A stretch of DNA of 43,967 nucleotides from Chara braunii (taxonomy: Eukaryota > Streptophyta > Charophyceae > Charales > Characeae). Shown here one piece after another: positions 30,304 to 41,160 of this stretch. Made by a program: the position numbers and the translations under genes. The DNA lies in NCBI GenBank assembly GCA_003427395.1, contig BFEA01000078.1, forward strand, positions 1,681,211-1,725,177. Reading direction: 5' to 3'. Under the pieces are notes generated by a model, which ran no database searches, was not told where the DNA came from, and saw only the letters and a program-made list of their open reading frames with translations. Within the stretch, counting starts at the first letter, position 1. Every line of letters begins with the position of its first letter.

Positions 30304-31312
30304 ACACCTGTGAGGGGTATGACCAGTCTTCCCACAACAAGCACATACTATCCTCGCCCACTGTTCTCATCCCCTTCTATTCCTTCGTCCAGTTCGACTT
30401 ATATCCAGTGGGCGGCAGGGTTATGCCAACTTCTCCCTGAACTCTTTGCTCCTCTATCCCCTTCTCGTCTAGAGCGTCAAGCGTCCTCTCAAAGGTATGG
30501 GTTGCAACAACTCTTACTTCAGCTGGTATCTCTTTTCTCTCACCTCCCGACCCGTTTTTCTTCTCTCTGTCCCACCTGTGATTTCGCCTGACGATCTCAG
30601 CATCCTTCTGAGATCCATCTTTCTTAGCATCACAGGTGCCTACTGCAGGATCATTCACCCCTTTTTCAAGCTCACTCTTCTCACTATCCAACACCTTCTT
30701 TCTTTTCCTCGCTCCTGGTAGGGTATGGCAGAGGTACTGGTCAAACTCCTCATGTTCAAGGTTCCCTCATATCTTATCCCATACTAGTCTCCCCTCTGTT
30801 CCACGGATCAAATCTTGCTGTTCTGCATTCGTGAAGTTCATGAGGAAGACAAAGCATTTGTCATGTTCTGACAGTGCCCAGACCTCACGCGATGCGCGCT
30901 GATTCTCTGCCAGGAAGTGTCCTACTGACACATAACTATACCAATCTATCTTCTCAAGATCGTCTTTGGTTAGTCATTCCTCACCTAGCCGGTACTTATT
31001 CCACATGTTATAATAGAACTTCCTCAACGGTGACCCTGCTCTTCTAACCAACCCACTGACTTCCTCCTTCAGGCCCATACAAATATACTTTATCACTTCT
31101 TCCAACATCTGTCCCTCACTCCATTTGCAGTGGGACGCTATCTTTTCAAACTTGTCGAGGAAGTCAGAAACATGATCGTCTTTGAAGAAGTCGATCTCAA
31201 CCTTGGGCAGGTTGTCTCGCTCCCAATCTCGCCGTTCCAACAGAGAGGCGAGCTTCTCGGCCTCGATCTCTCCTTGAGAACCCTCCATCTCGAGCTCCCT
31301 CGACCCCACCAC
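30304..31312 (-). pseudogene. gag: Element B gag, broken
   Basis: The - strand frame starts MVGSRELEMEGSQGE and has a Ty3-type capsid region with FLDKFEKIASHCKWSEGQ, then GLKEEVSGLVRRAG and FYYNMWNKYRLGEE. A TGA at 30974-30976 interrupts it. The same frame continues with FLAENQRASREVWALSEHD, which looks like a second capsid-type module, to a TGA at 30767-30769. An acidic/basic linker follows, ending at 30377. After a frameshift comes the CCHC knuckle CACCGKTGHTPHRC (30304-30345). Two stops and one frameshift make it inactive. Element A gag has the same layout, including F-L-E-T-F and a near-identical knuckle. Confidence 0.75.
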
Positions 31313-31389
31313 CTGTTGAACAACAACGAGCGGCGTTGGGGTCGAGACTCGAGAGGAGCTACGTGGCTAAATCAAATATAAGACATGTC

Positions 31390-31738
31390 CCGCTAAGTTA
31401 TTTCGACACTTCATTATAAAAACGCACATAAGGATCTATCCAAAACAATGACAATACCGAAGAGAGTCTTTAGATAAATATCCATCAAAAATAGAACATA
31501 AACATCCCCTTATAAATCCCTCCAATCATAACTCAGGCACTAACCCCTTAGGATTGCCATTATCAAGGCAAGGCACGATGTTCACATGTCCCATGGGTGG
31601 ATACTCCAAACACAAATACAAAATGCAGCACAACCCATGATAAATGACATATACTGATAACAATAATTTTTATATGACAACACAATTTATCTGTAAGGGT
31701 TGTAACTGACGGGCACTATATGCTTTATAACCGCGGAC
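31390..31738 (-). other. Leader region of element B
   Basis: AT-rich sequence between the presumed 5' LTR end and gag. I looked for a TGG-starting primer-binding site next to the LTR edge and found none convincing, possibly because the edge has been altered. No gene is seen. Confidence 0.4.
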
Positions 31739-33055
31739 AGACTACGGCATGAGCCGCAGATCTGAGCCTCCCATCGCGGTCGCTCCACTCAATAACCGCT
31801 CTGCAGAGCCCTCCCTTGTCGCAATCGGCCGAGGAACGACCGTAACACCTCATCTTCAACTCCCGTCATCGCCAATTCCCGCCATCCCCCGGCGCACCTA
31901 ATCCTCTACTAACCTCTCTTCCTACCTTTCTTATGCTAACACTAACTCTCCTATTGAAACCGCCTCGCCTCAAAAGCTCTGCTCCGGCCTCCACCCCGCT
32001 CGATCCCATCAGGAATCGAGTGATATCTCGAGTTCTCCTCCCACTGTTCCCTCCTTTCCGCCATCTCAGCGCACTATCTTCTTTACTAACTCCACGATTT
32101 ACTACCTATCTCCCTTATCTAACTGCATATTCGGGATCGCTGGCCCCCAAAACCCCCGCTAAGAATCTTTTCTCGCCCGGATTCATCAAGAATCGAGCGA
32201 GATAACGTCTCCTTTGTCCACCATGGCCATGCTCCCACTACTGCGGTCTCACTTCTTCGAATGAACCCGGCGCGAAAGTGCGTCCGGATTCACCCCCTCT
32301 CCTTCGCTGCCACTCGCTACCGGTAACCCGGTTTCCCCCGTTGCCTCACTGCGTACTCTTCATCGCTCTCCTTCTCCCTCCGCTACCGACTGCACCCCTC
32401 TTATCTGTAGGCTATCTCCGCCCCTGAACACTCGTTCCCCCGCTGCGCCACTACTCCGTTCTCTGCACTCCGCCCACTATTGCGCAGTGCTAGTCGGCCC
32501 ACCCTACTGTCTGTCGCTTGCCTTCCCAGTACTACCGCCTGCTATGCTCTCTCCGCTGCTTCTCCCTTCGAGTGAATCCAGCGCGGAAACCTGCCTCGAT
32601 TCATTCTCTTCACTTGCCTTCCCTCCAGGCTGCTACACCACTGCTGGTCACCCTACTATCTCGGTCTTCGTTGTTGTGTGTACCCGATGCCACCCCCTGT
32701 CCAGGTACAGCCTTTCCTGGCTGGTTTCACTCTCCCCTCTGGCACTTCCGCTGAGACCTTGAGGTCCACGGTGGTCGTCGCACCGTGGTCAAATCGTGGT
32801 TGGCGGGCAACGACAAAAATAATAAACTAATAGTATGAATAACGTCGCGCCTTCCGCTGATCTGCGACGTTGCGCATGCCCACGCCCCGTATGGTGGCGA
32901 CTCGCCGTCAACACCCTGCGCTCGCCACGCGCGCCTCTCATCCTGACAAGAACCTATGCTTTCGCCCACGCGCACGCTGTCAGGCGGGTGACACTGCACT
33001 TGCGTGACTTGCGAAAAGCACGCCAAATACCCTTGTAATGGTATTTGGTACGACA
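31739..33055 (-). repeat. 5' LTR of element B
   Basis: Direct repeat of 26575-28183 with a deletion of about 270 bases at 32747. It ends in TACGACA at 33055, then the sequence changes abruptly to Harbinger transposase, so this is the outer element border. Confidence 0.75.
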
Positions 33056-33885
33056 CCGGCAAGATGGCCGAGGATACATTTCAAACCTTGGATGTTCTGC
33101 TGGGTTCCCGAACAAGGAGAGCACTGATGTTGGGGCATGAGTGCTATCACACCGTGTGCGGTGGAGGAGAAGACAATGACGAGCACAGGTGGGGAGGGCG
33201 TAGTTTACTTTGGCTGTGGCCAACTATTGTTGAAATCCACAATCTTATACCAAGGCGTTCACCTAGGTGGTAGGTCATTTGGCGGACAGTTGGATTGTGG
33301 AATGATCTTCAGAATCTGAATAACGATTACGCTGAGAATGATCATTACATAGGGCTGCTGCACATGCGTCGCTCAACATTCAATAAACTGTTGCGAAAGG
33401 TTGGTCCACTTCTCGAGAAGGAGGTGAGAAGATTCAGGTTGTCGTTGCCTCCAGGAAAGAAACTTGCGTACGCTCTCCATAGATGGGCCGACGGTGACTC
33501 TCACTGGCACAGTTGCTCTGGTTATGGGATGGGCAAAACAAGCGGGTTGCAAACCATCACAAAATTGGAAGAGGTCATTCATGCATCGTATCCAAATGTT
33601 GTTGGCTTTGGGGGTTTGAAGTGCATCATCGTCCAATGCAACAGTTTGAGGCGTTGGGTTTTCCAAATTGCCGCGGGTGTATTGACTGCTGGTGTATAAG
33701 TGGATAAACCCCGATTGAAGGATGACGACGACTATTGCTCCGGACGGAACAACCGGTTCTCGATCGTTGCGCAACTGGTGGTCGATTCGGAGCTCAAGAT
33801 CCTTGATTTCTGCTACAGGTTTCTGGGGACTGTTGGGGATGCACGTGTTTTGAAAAGCACGTCATTGTACAGGTGAGCCCTGAAA
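33056..33885 (+). pseudogene. PIF/Harbinger transposase (HARBI1-like), second broken copy
   Basis: Pieces in three frames follow the family order. 33064-33270 reads MAEDTFQTLDVLLGSRTRRA and ends RWGGRS. 33340-33600 has MRRSTFNKLLRKVGPLLEKE, LPPGKKLAYALHRWADGDS and a G-rich turn, the N-terminal helix-turn-helix-like part. 33640-33690 reads FEALGFPNCRGCIDC with the first catalytic Asp. 33709-33876 reads DKPRLKDDDDYC, GRNNRFSIVAQLVVD and LGTVGDARVLKSTSL with the second Asp. It then stops, and the last block with the catalytic Glu is missing. At least three frameshifts or stops inactivate it. It abuts LTR B, which probably inserted into this gene. Confidence 0.85.
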
Positions 33886-34197
33886 CTGTCTTTGCGTTGC
33901 TTGGAGGGCGGCACCTGCAAAGGCTGCAATCCCGACGTATGGAGGACGTCATGGAATTGGCGTGCACCCATGGCCGTATTTGCAGGGCGCACGAAAGTTC
34001 CTTCCTCTAGGAACCCGACTCCACTCCTTTACCATCAGTTTTTCCCACATGTTTCCACATTCAGACTTTGCTAATTTAGAAAAACCCACAAGTACTGTGT
34101 AGTTGAGCCTGCATGAAGGAGGGTGCATGTGTCCCGTAAACGGAACTAAGGCCAGACAGCGCCTACGTACGTGCTCTCAAAATTGGACAACATTCAC
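33886..34197. other. Gap between Harbinger remnant and element C
   Basis: No gene recognised. It may be decayed 3' sequence of the Harbinger element. It ends with TTCAC, the left target duplication of element C. Confidence 0.4.
34193..34197. repeat. Target duplication, left of element C
   Basis: TTCAC directly before TGTTACATG; identical to 39375-39379. Confidence 0.9.
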
Positions 34198-34662
34198 TGT
34201 TACATGCCCAATTGGGCTTTGTACATAATAACCGAGGATCCGCAATGTGATAAAAATGATTGAACGGACAATGCAGTGCAAGTGTAATCTCAACAAGCAA
34301 TGTTCATTCCGATACATACAAAAATGGTGGCGTATAGCGCAGGGAAGACTTTAGATACAAGTCCTGACCTGACCGAGACTGATCCCTTTCACGTAGTACA
34401 AGATAGCGAAATAGAGTGCTAGAATACTAAAGACTAGCCCAATCAATGTTTCAATGCAGACCAAACATACATCATGCTCATCACAAAGTGTGAAGGGGCC
34501 TGACACTATACACAGGAAAGAAGCGTCATGTCCAGACATACACAGATGAAGAGGAGGGAATCAGACGAAGAAGAGGAAGGGGGAACAAGTCTCGTTACAA
34601 GCCCCAAAAAATCGCTCTTCAAAATGTCTGAAGTCCAATGTCGAGTCTGGATCCAAATGCCA

Positions 34663-34695
<33 letters not shown>

Positions 34696-35591
34696 TGCTC
34701 GTAGTCCGCTGATGCAGTGAAGTGAGATAGCGAGAGGGTGAGAAGCAGATGGTGGACTGAGAACGGTGAGAAGAGGAAGAAGAAGAGCTCTCTCTCTCTC
34801 GTATGCCAGGTACTAACCTGTGAAGATGGCGCTGTCCTGCAGGTACCTTGAAGACGAAGCTGGAGCAACGGCGCTCCAGGTAAGTATCTCTGGCCTCCGC
34901 CCAATCTCTCTCTGTCTCTCTAGTAGTACTCTAGCTATGGCGCCCAGCGTTGAAAACCACAACTAACGAAGCTAGAGCAACGACGCTGAAGACAACTGCT
35001 AACGCTACAAATGTCAACTACTCCTGCAGCGCTCCTCCAGAGTGCTGCTGCGGAATCCTGAAGACTACGGACGGCCTCCTGCCTTCTGAACTGCACGTGA
35101 AGTGTCTGGGAAGTACCTAGGAACTGCCTCCCAACTACGTGCAGCCTGCAGGGCGGGCCAGTCTTATATAGTGCTGGCCCGTCCAGGAGGCTGCTCTTGC
35201 CAATGCCAAAATGTGCCAGACCCTGAGGTTAAAGCTCAAACAAAGGTTGTCTTGAAAATAGGCCAAAAATGGCCTGACCTAAAACCCTGGTCTGGTGCCT
35301 GAGTTTCAGGGCAGGTTGAACTGATGAGGACCTGAAAATGACCTTCAGTTTCAGGCTGAAAATACTGAGGGTCGGAAAGACCCTGATTTAGCCTGAAACG
35401 ACACAGGGCCTGTAGACCCTTGTTTTGAGGCTTTTACACTGAAACGACACGGGGCCTGTAGGCCCTTGTTTTCAGGTTTTCAGGCTGAAAACAACATGGG
35501 TCATGTAGGCCCTTGTTTTCGGCTTTCAAGTTGAAAACAAAATGGGCCTGAAAATGGCCCGTGCAGCCTGTTGCAGGCACATCATGTAACA
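34198..35591 (-). repeat. 3' LTR of element C
   Basis: Collinear with 38058-39374; both begin TGTTACATGCCC and end CATGTAACA, a 9-bp terminal inverted repeat. It holds (CT)n runs at about 34673-34695 and 34790. Imperfect repeats of about 45-50 bp at 35385-35550 contain GGGCCTGTAG and CCCTTGTTTTCAGGC. Confidence 0.92.
35163..35170 (-). promoter_or_regulatory. TATA box of element C 3' LTR
   Basis: Same TATATAAG motif on the - strand as at 39023-39030; it could drive transcription leftward out of the element. Confidence 0.5.
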
Positions 35592-35604
35592 CCCCCCCCT
35601 GCTT
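35592..35604 (-). other. Polypurine tract of element C
   Basis: On the - strand AGCAGGGGGGGG directly precedes the 3' LTR, the expected place of the plus-strand primer. Confidence 0.7.
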
Positions 35605-35785
35605 ATGAAGTCAAGCCGGCTCGAGGGCGAAGCTGACGATCTGAACGTGGAACCTGGTTGCGGGTGCGACGTGGAGCTTAAGATAACGGCTTGTCGTGCA
35701 TCAGTACGCAAAGTGTACCAAGGATTCGGTCGGTCTGTTGTCATAGTTGCGGTAAATGCAGCCTTTCGGCGTCACGGCACCGGCC

Positions 35786-36839
35786 TCAAGAATGATCTCG
35801 TGAGAGATCGGCCGATCCGGCACCACACCTGAAGATGTCGGTGAACTCGTCAAGCAACCGCACCACACGGGGGTCCGAAGACAAGGCCGTCAGGGAAGAA
35901 TTGACTTGGCCGTCACCACTTGGCACCGGATCGAAGAATGCGGAAGAAGAATAGTACACGGTACTTCTGCGCCGAAAGCGTCCCGAACGGTAAGAGTCCG
36001 CCGGTGGAAGTTGACCGTATGATCCGCGCTTGCCAGCCAAGGCATTCCCAAAATAATGTCGAAGTCCGTGTCCAAAATGTCGAACGTCACCGGTTCGCAT
36101 GCATGAGGTGCGAAATACACCGGTGCGGCCTGGAAGTAACGGTCCATAAGTTGTTGCGTCCTTCCGTCCGCCAACTTGATCGTCGTCGGGTTTGCCTTCC
36201 TCCAAAATGTGCGCCAAGGCCAGCCCTTTGCATAAAGGCTTGGCTCATAAAATTGCGAGTCGTTCTGCTATCCAGCAAAACGCTGCAGGACGCTTGCCCA
36301 ACTTGGATGGGGACATAAAGGAGCGGTGCGTTGTTGTCTTCATACCGCTGATTGCGAAACTCGCGGGCCACCTTGGTATCATACGCAAGGATGTCCCCCA
36401 CCTCGACTCCGTCATCGGTCGGCGAAGTTGGTGGTGCATAGAAGAATAAGTACGTGTGAAGATGAACGCACAGTGCTGCGCATTGCGGTCCCGGCAAGCG
36501 GCCCGCGGTCAGGAGAGGAAGCCATGCAAAATCCTCAAACGTGAGCGGGTCCAATACCTCTATGTTGAACTCGTGTGCCGAATCCTGTGAAGGACCACTT
36601 GAAGACGATAAGTCACCGCTGCCGGACGGAGAAGATGCCGCACACACGTCTTGTCCTTGATTATGAGAACCCAGCGTAGGAACGAGATGGGCAGCATAGT
36701 CCTCGTAAGAATATAGAAGAGGAGGACTATCGACTTCCGCATGTGCCTCGGAATGAAGGCCGATCACTCGCGAAGAGACCGGTTTCGGAGGCGTCGAGAG
36801 TGTCGTCGAGCCACTCCCGGCGGTGCTATGTTTCCCCAT
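35786..36839 (-). pseudogene. Element C protease and pre-RT remnant of pol
   Basis: The first frame (36839-36087) starts MGKHSTAGSGSTTLS. It contains VGQASCSVLLDSRTTRNFMS, the retropepsin active-site region, in which the family D-S-G-A-T is D-S-R-T-T (Arg codon at 36264-36266), so the catalytic loop is lost. A frameshift moves the reading to 36174-35890 with DIILGMPWLASADHTVNF, the second conserved protease block. A further shift gives DPRVVRLLDEFTDIF, the linker just before RT. Reading ends there and the 3' LTR follows about 200 bases later, so RT to integrase have been deleted. A retropepsin would process Gag-Pol in the particle; this one is inactive. Confidence 0.8.
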
Positions 36840-37400
36840 TTGTCCTTAGTGGGTCCATGGGGCTGACGCTGCTGCGCCAGACCCTGGGATAAACGTGGTG
36901 TTTGTCTTCGTCTTGCCGCGTCCTCGGCCTTTGCCAGAGCGGCCACCATCCTGGGCGGCTGCGAGTCTGTCCCCTTCATTGGCAGGCATGGCCTTGTTAG
37001 ATTGGTCGGTTGGCGTTGCCGCTGCGACCACGACCACTTTCGGTTGATGCTGATCTCTGCTCGGGCCTGATAGGCCTCGTCTGTTTCCCCGGACTTCTGA
37101 TCCGTGCCGGCTGTCTGTAAGCGCATGAGCATTGATCAGGTCGGAGGACTGCTGTCGTCGCACTCCCTGCTGCTGACGTGGCACTGTTCGGCTGCTGTGT
37201 CCTGCTGACATGGCCTGCTGACGTGGTCTACTGACATGGCCTGTTGACGTGGCACTGGTCGGCTGCTGAAGTGTCAATGCTGACGTGGCACTTGCTCAGT
37301 TGCTGACGTGTCACTAACCAATGCCGCAGTAGGGGTACCCGGACTCTGATGAAGAAGAAGAGTTAGACCAGAGGGGGCAACAGCGGAGGTGGGAGGGGTG
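36840..37400 (-). pseudogene. Element C gag C-terminal remnant
   Basis: Two overlapping - strand frames (37277-36846 and 37132-36764) are rich in Gln, Arg, Ser and Thr, as in the nucleocapsid tail of gag, but I see no CCHC knuckle. The segment 37160-37320 repeats CTGACGTGGCACT-like units of about 15 bases. The capsid part is missing. The call rests on position before protease rather than on motifs. Confidence 0.4.
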
Positions 37401-38043
37401 GGTGGGAAAAATCGCCCAGATAAGGAGCCACTAATAAAAAAAGAAAAGTTTGAACTTTGCAAAAAAAATTCGAGAAAAAAAAAAAAATCCCAAGTTTTGC
37501 AAGTTCAGTAGGTCTCCCAACCTCCCGTGAAGTGCGAAGTTCTCAATGAGAAAACTTTCAGACTGCAAATGATTGACCGATGAGAATTCCGAAAAAAAAA
37601 ATAAAACAGCAAATATTCGGAATTACTCAGGTGAGAGTACGCGCAGTTTGGAAAATGATAACTGCACGGAGGATTTCCCGTACCGTTTTTAAAAAAAACG
37701 AATTTCGGAAAAAAAAATATTCCGAACTTCCAAGTAATGGGAAATGCAAAAGGAAATCGGAATTTTGGAAAAGAAAGATCTTTCGGATTTTCAACAACGA
37801 AATTTTGAATTTTCAGAAGAAAAACGAAAACGGAAATTTCAGATGTTGCGCTATTGCGATTTCCCACAACAGAAATAGCGAGAAAACAAAATCCCAGAAA
37901 AGAAAAAAATTTCGATTCTCGGAAGTGAGGTCAAAATCGTGAGTTTGGGGGCTAATTAGTGCGCTCTAATCATCAATCAAGACTAATCAGCTACCTAGTC
38001 CCCGCACACGTGTCAGATCAGGTTGTCCTGATTCACGTTCGGT
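37400..38043 (-). other. Leader of element C
   Basis: A-rich on the + strand with many GAAAA and TTTCGGA motifs (37440-37930). No coding region is supported. It separates the primer-binding site from gag. Confidence 0.4.
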
Positions 38044-38055
38044 GTTCCGATACCA
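38044..38055 (-). other. Primer-binding site of element C (initiator tRNA-Met-like)
   Basis: On the - strand TGGTATCGGAAC begins two bases after the 5' LTR. The usual plant initiator-Met site is TGGTATCAGAGC, so 10 of 12 bases agree. Confidence 0.8.
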
Positions 38056-38057
38056 AC

Positions 38058-39374
38058 TGTTACATGCCCAGTTGGGCGATGTACATAATAACTGAGGATC
38101 CGCAATGTGATAAAAAGGACTTGAATGGACAATGCAGTGCAAGTGTAATCTCAACAAGCAATGTGCATTCCGATACATACAAAAATGGTGCTGTATAGCG
38201 CAGGGAAGACTTTAGATACAAGTCCTGAGCTGACCGAGACTGACCCCTTTCACGTAGTACAAGATAGCGAAACAGAGTGCTAGAATACTAAAGCCTAGCC
38301 CAATCAATGTTTCAACGCAGACCAAACATACATCATGCTCATCACAAAGTGTGAAGTGGCCTGGCGCTATACACAGAAAAGAAGCGCCAGGTGCAGACAT
38401 ACACAGACGAAGAGGAGGGAATCAGACGAAGAAGAGGAAGGGGGAGATGGGAAAGTTGTCAACACCAAGTCTCGTTACAAGCCCCAAATAATCCCTCTTC
38501 AAAATGTCTGAAGTCCAATGTCGAGTCTGGATCCTAATGTCACCAAGCTCTCTCTCTCTGTCTCTCTCTCTCTCTCTCTCGTTGTCTGCTGATGCAGTGA
38601 AGTTAGATAGCGAGAGGGTGAGGAGATTGTGGACTGAGAACGGGAACAAGAAGAGCTCTCTCTCTCTCTCGTATGCCAGGTACTAATCTGTGAAGATGGC
38701 GCTGTGCTGCAGATACCTCGAAGACGAAGCTGGAGCAACGGCGCTGGAGGTAAGTATCCCTGGCCTCCGCCCAATCTCTCTTTCTCTCTCTAGTACTACT
38801 CTAGCTATGGCTCCCAGCGCTGAAAACTACAACTAAAGCTACTAGCCCAGTGCTGAAGACTACTGCTAACGCTACAACTACTCCTGCGGCGCTCCTCCAG
38901 AGTGCTGCTGCCGAATCCTGAGGACTACTGACGGCCTCCTGCCTCCTGAACTGCACGTGAAGTGCCTGGGAAGTACCTAGGAACTACCTCCCAACTACCT
39001 GCAGCCTTCAGGGGGGGGCAGTCTTATATAGTGCTGGCCCGTCCAGGAGGCTGCTCAGCCTGCTCTTGTCAATGCCAAAACGTGCCAGACCCTGGGGTTG
39101 AAGCTCAAACAAAGGTTGTCTTGAAAATACGTTAAAAATGGCCTGAGCTAAAACCCAGGTCTGGTGCCTGAGTTTCAGGGCAGGTTGAACTGATGAGGGC
39201 CGGAAAGGCCCTGATTTAGCCTGAAACGACACAGGGCCCGTAGGCCCTTGTTTTCAGGCTTTCAGGCTGAAAACAACACGGGGCCTGTAGGCCTTTGTTT
39301 TCAGGCTTTCAGACTGAAAACAGCACGGGCCTGAAACTGGCCCGTGCAGCCTGTTGCAGGCGCAGCATGTAACA
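38058..39374 (-). repeat. 5' LTR of element C
   Basis: Next to the primer-binding site, so it is the transcribing LTR for - strand expression. It is slightly shorter than its partner, mainly from fewer U3 repeat units (39215-39345). Confidence 0.92.
39023..39030 (-). promoter_or_regulatory. TATA box of element C 5' LTR
   Basis: On the - strand the sequence is CACTATATAAGACTG, conserved at 35163-35170 in the other LTR. It lies downstream of the repeated U3 units in the direction of transcription. Confidence 0.6.
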
Positions 39375-39379
39375 TTCAC
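39375..39379. repeat. Target duplication, right of element C
   Basis: TTCAC directly after CATGTAACA; identical to 34193-34197. Confidence 0.9.
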
Positions 39380-40239
39380 CCAGTCACGCTTGCAACGGGA
39401 CACCTTACTTTTATGACGCCGTCTGCCACGACGCGTTCAACAGTCAGTGCACACGATAACTCATGTTTCTCCATGAACATCCTGTTTTTCTCAATTTCCA
39501 CAAAAACAAAATAGCAAGGTGCGAGGATTCAACCCCCCCCCCCCCAAAAAAAGAACCATAGTATTGAAGCTTCTCGCCAACGCAAAGTGGCCAACAAACG
39601 CATTAAAAAAAAATCAACTTTCCGATGGGCAGCTGCCTCCACGAAAACAAAGATAATGGACACTAGCAGTCGATACGGGAAACGATCAACGACTGACGGA
39701 CGGATGTCACGTACAGCCGCACGCGATAGAAAACGGAGGAGCACATGCGTAAATCGGACCTAGCTGGTCCTGGCTCCTGGGGTGATTCGAGCACCAGCAG
39801 GTTAGTCCCGGTAATTTGAGGGCTCCAATCTATTTGTGGGGAGCTGCACATGCTGGGAACCGGGCCCAGCGTCCCGTACAATAAACTTTGTGAATTCTCT
39901 GTGATGCAGCTAAATACCGAACAATATGCCTCTTCACCTGATAAGAATGGCGCCCGATATGTCTGAAAAAGCTGGCTAGTACCGAACAATATGCCTCTTC
40001 GCCTTACCTGCTTTCATTGTTTCCACTGTGCCCCTTTGCTGTCAACATTTTTAATCTCCACTTGCTAATCTTGTCAGACTCCATTTAAAGTTGGGTCCCC
40101 TACCTGCAGTACCCCCATCTCTGAGCCCCCGCGAGACACACAGGGGCCTGATCCCCAGCAGCCATGGAGTAAGAGGGATACCTCCATTCGTTTTCCTACT
40201 GACTAGTCTGCCTTCCCCTCCCCAAGTCGCAAAAAAACA
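39380..40239. other. Gene-free stretch right of element C
   Basis: No gene seen. It contains a C run followed by A (39533-39553) and a direct repeat TACCGAACAATATGCCTCTTC-like at about 39915 and 39980, 65 bases apart. Confidence 0.45.
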
Positions 40240-40555
40240 TTTATACCTTGTTCGTCTGTTTCTTCTCTTCCTCCAGTCAGCGCAGATCATAGACGTAATG
40301 TTGTCTAGAATTTCTTGGAGGATTGAAATGTCTGAATAGAGCTTAACCTTAAACAACCTGTCATTTCTTAATTTACATATCACATTCATGATTGCAGCTC
40401 TAGCAGCTACGGCGACATAACCCCAGCCCTTTTTGAAGGAGGTCTTGGGGGGCAGGATCCCAGTCATTACAAAATCCGCATCCCATACAATATTCCCCTT
40501 GGCAAACTTTTCCCAGTGATAACCCCACTAGCTCCAGATTCTTTGAGACTCTATG
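40240..40555 (-). pseudogene. Possible LINE (L1-type) ORF2 C-terminal fragment
   Basis: The - strand reads HWEKFAKGNIVWDADFVMTG, then KKGWGYVAVAARAAIMNVIC, then KLRNDRLFK and a leucine/isoleucine-patterned helix up to ADWRKRRNRRTRY. The order of an aromatic-rich stretch, a small-residue helix, K-x-R-N-x-x-x-F and a final basic helix resembles the C-terminal end of plant L1-type ORF2. No RT or endonuclease motif is nearby. It has no 3' poly(A). An unrelated chance frame is possible. Confidence 0.35.
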
Positions 40556-40964
40556 CATCCCCATTGTGCTTGTGCTTGCTTCTTGTTGGCTACTCAGTAC
40601 CCGAGATTGATGGAAACTTTGCGGGATAATCGGTAGAAGGAGCCCACACCAAAACCTTTTTGGTTTTGGGCGCCCAAAGTTTAGCCGTTTGGTACTACCG
40701 GCCCAATGACTTGCATCTGGGGTACTACAGGCCCACGCGTCGCTCCAAGGGTCCTACCGGATCATGAATCTGGTGCATGACAGCGCCTGATTCATTTTGA
40801 TGTAAAAGAGGCCAGGGGTGGTAACGCTGAAGTATCGAATGAGGCCCACGTACGCCATTTTGAAAAAGAAGGGCCATAGCTGTTCATGAACCTGTTAGAG
40901 AAACAGCGCCAAGTTCTTGAACCGGTAAAAACAGACCTAGGGAGATGTCCTCGGCTGCATCCTC

Positions 40965-41160
40965 GAAATTTGGTGATTGGGCGTAAGGTCAGGATGGACT
41001 AATGCTTGCCGTATAGACTGCTCTAAATTTGGTGAGACTTCTCGAAATTTGGTGAGTCGGCGTGAAGTCGGGATGGACTAATGCTTGCCGTATAGACTTC
41101 TCCTCAAAATTTGGTGAGTCGGCATGAGGTCGGGATGGACTAATGCTTGCTGTACCCTCA
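40965..41160 (+). repeat. Three-unit tandem repeat of about 65 bp
   Basis: Each unit contains AATTTGGTGA, then GGTCAGGATGGACTAATGC or a variant, then TTGCCGTATAGACT. The first unit is the most diverged and an additional partial AAATTTGGTGAGACTT occurs between units 1 and 2. The array lies about 650-840 bases upstream of the start codon at 41802. Confidence 0.8.

Larger units (their letters stand above)
26575..33055 (-). mobile_element. Element B: Ty3-like LTR retrotransposon, gag-only, relative of element A
   Basis: Direct repeats 26575-28183 and 31739-33055 flank a 3.55-kb interior whose gag reads on the - strand. On that strand the LTR starts TGTCGTACCAAATACC. The base block before the 3' LTR (GACGTCGTTTAATAGGGTC then CGGGAAGAC) parallels that of element A. 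No pol motif was found in the interior. The outer right end abuts a Harbinger transposase at 33056. No clear primer-binding site or target duplication was found, and the inner LTR edges near 26575 and 31739 are approximate. Confidence 0.7.
34198..39374 (-). mobile_element. Element C: Ty3-type LTR retrotransposon with complete ends, internally deleted
   Basis: The element starts TGTTACATGCCC at 34198 and ends CATGTAACA at 39374. It is flanked by perfect 5-bp duplications TTCAC (34193-34197 and 39375-39379). LTRs of 1394 and 1317 bases, a primer-binding site, a G-run polypurine tract and a TATA box are all present for - strand transcription. The 2.5-kb interior has gag-tail and protease remnants and a fragment just before RT. 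RT, RNase H and integrase are deleted, so it depended on a helper. Confidence 0.92.

Noticed and set aside
35920-36318. 132-codon + strand frame across the element C protease
   Set aside because: The - strand carries recognisable retropepsin motifs; the + strand frame is a shadow.
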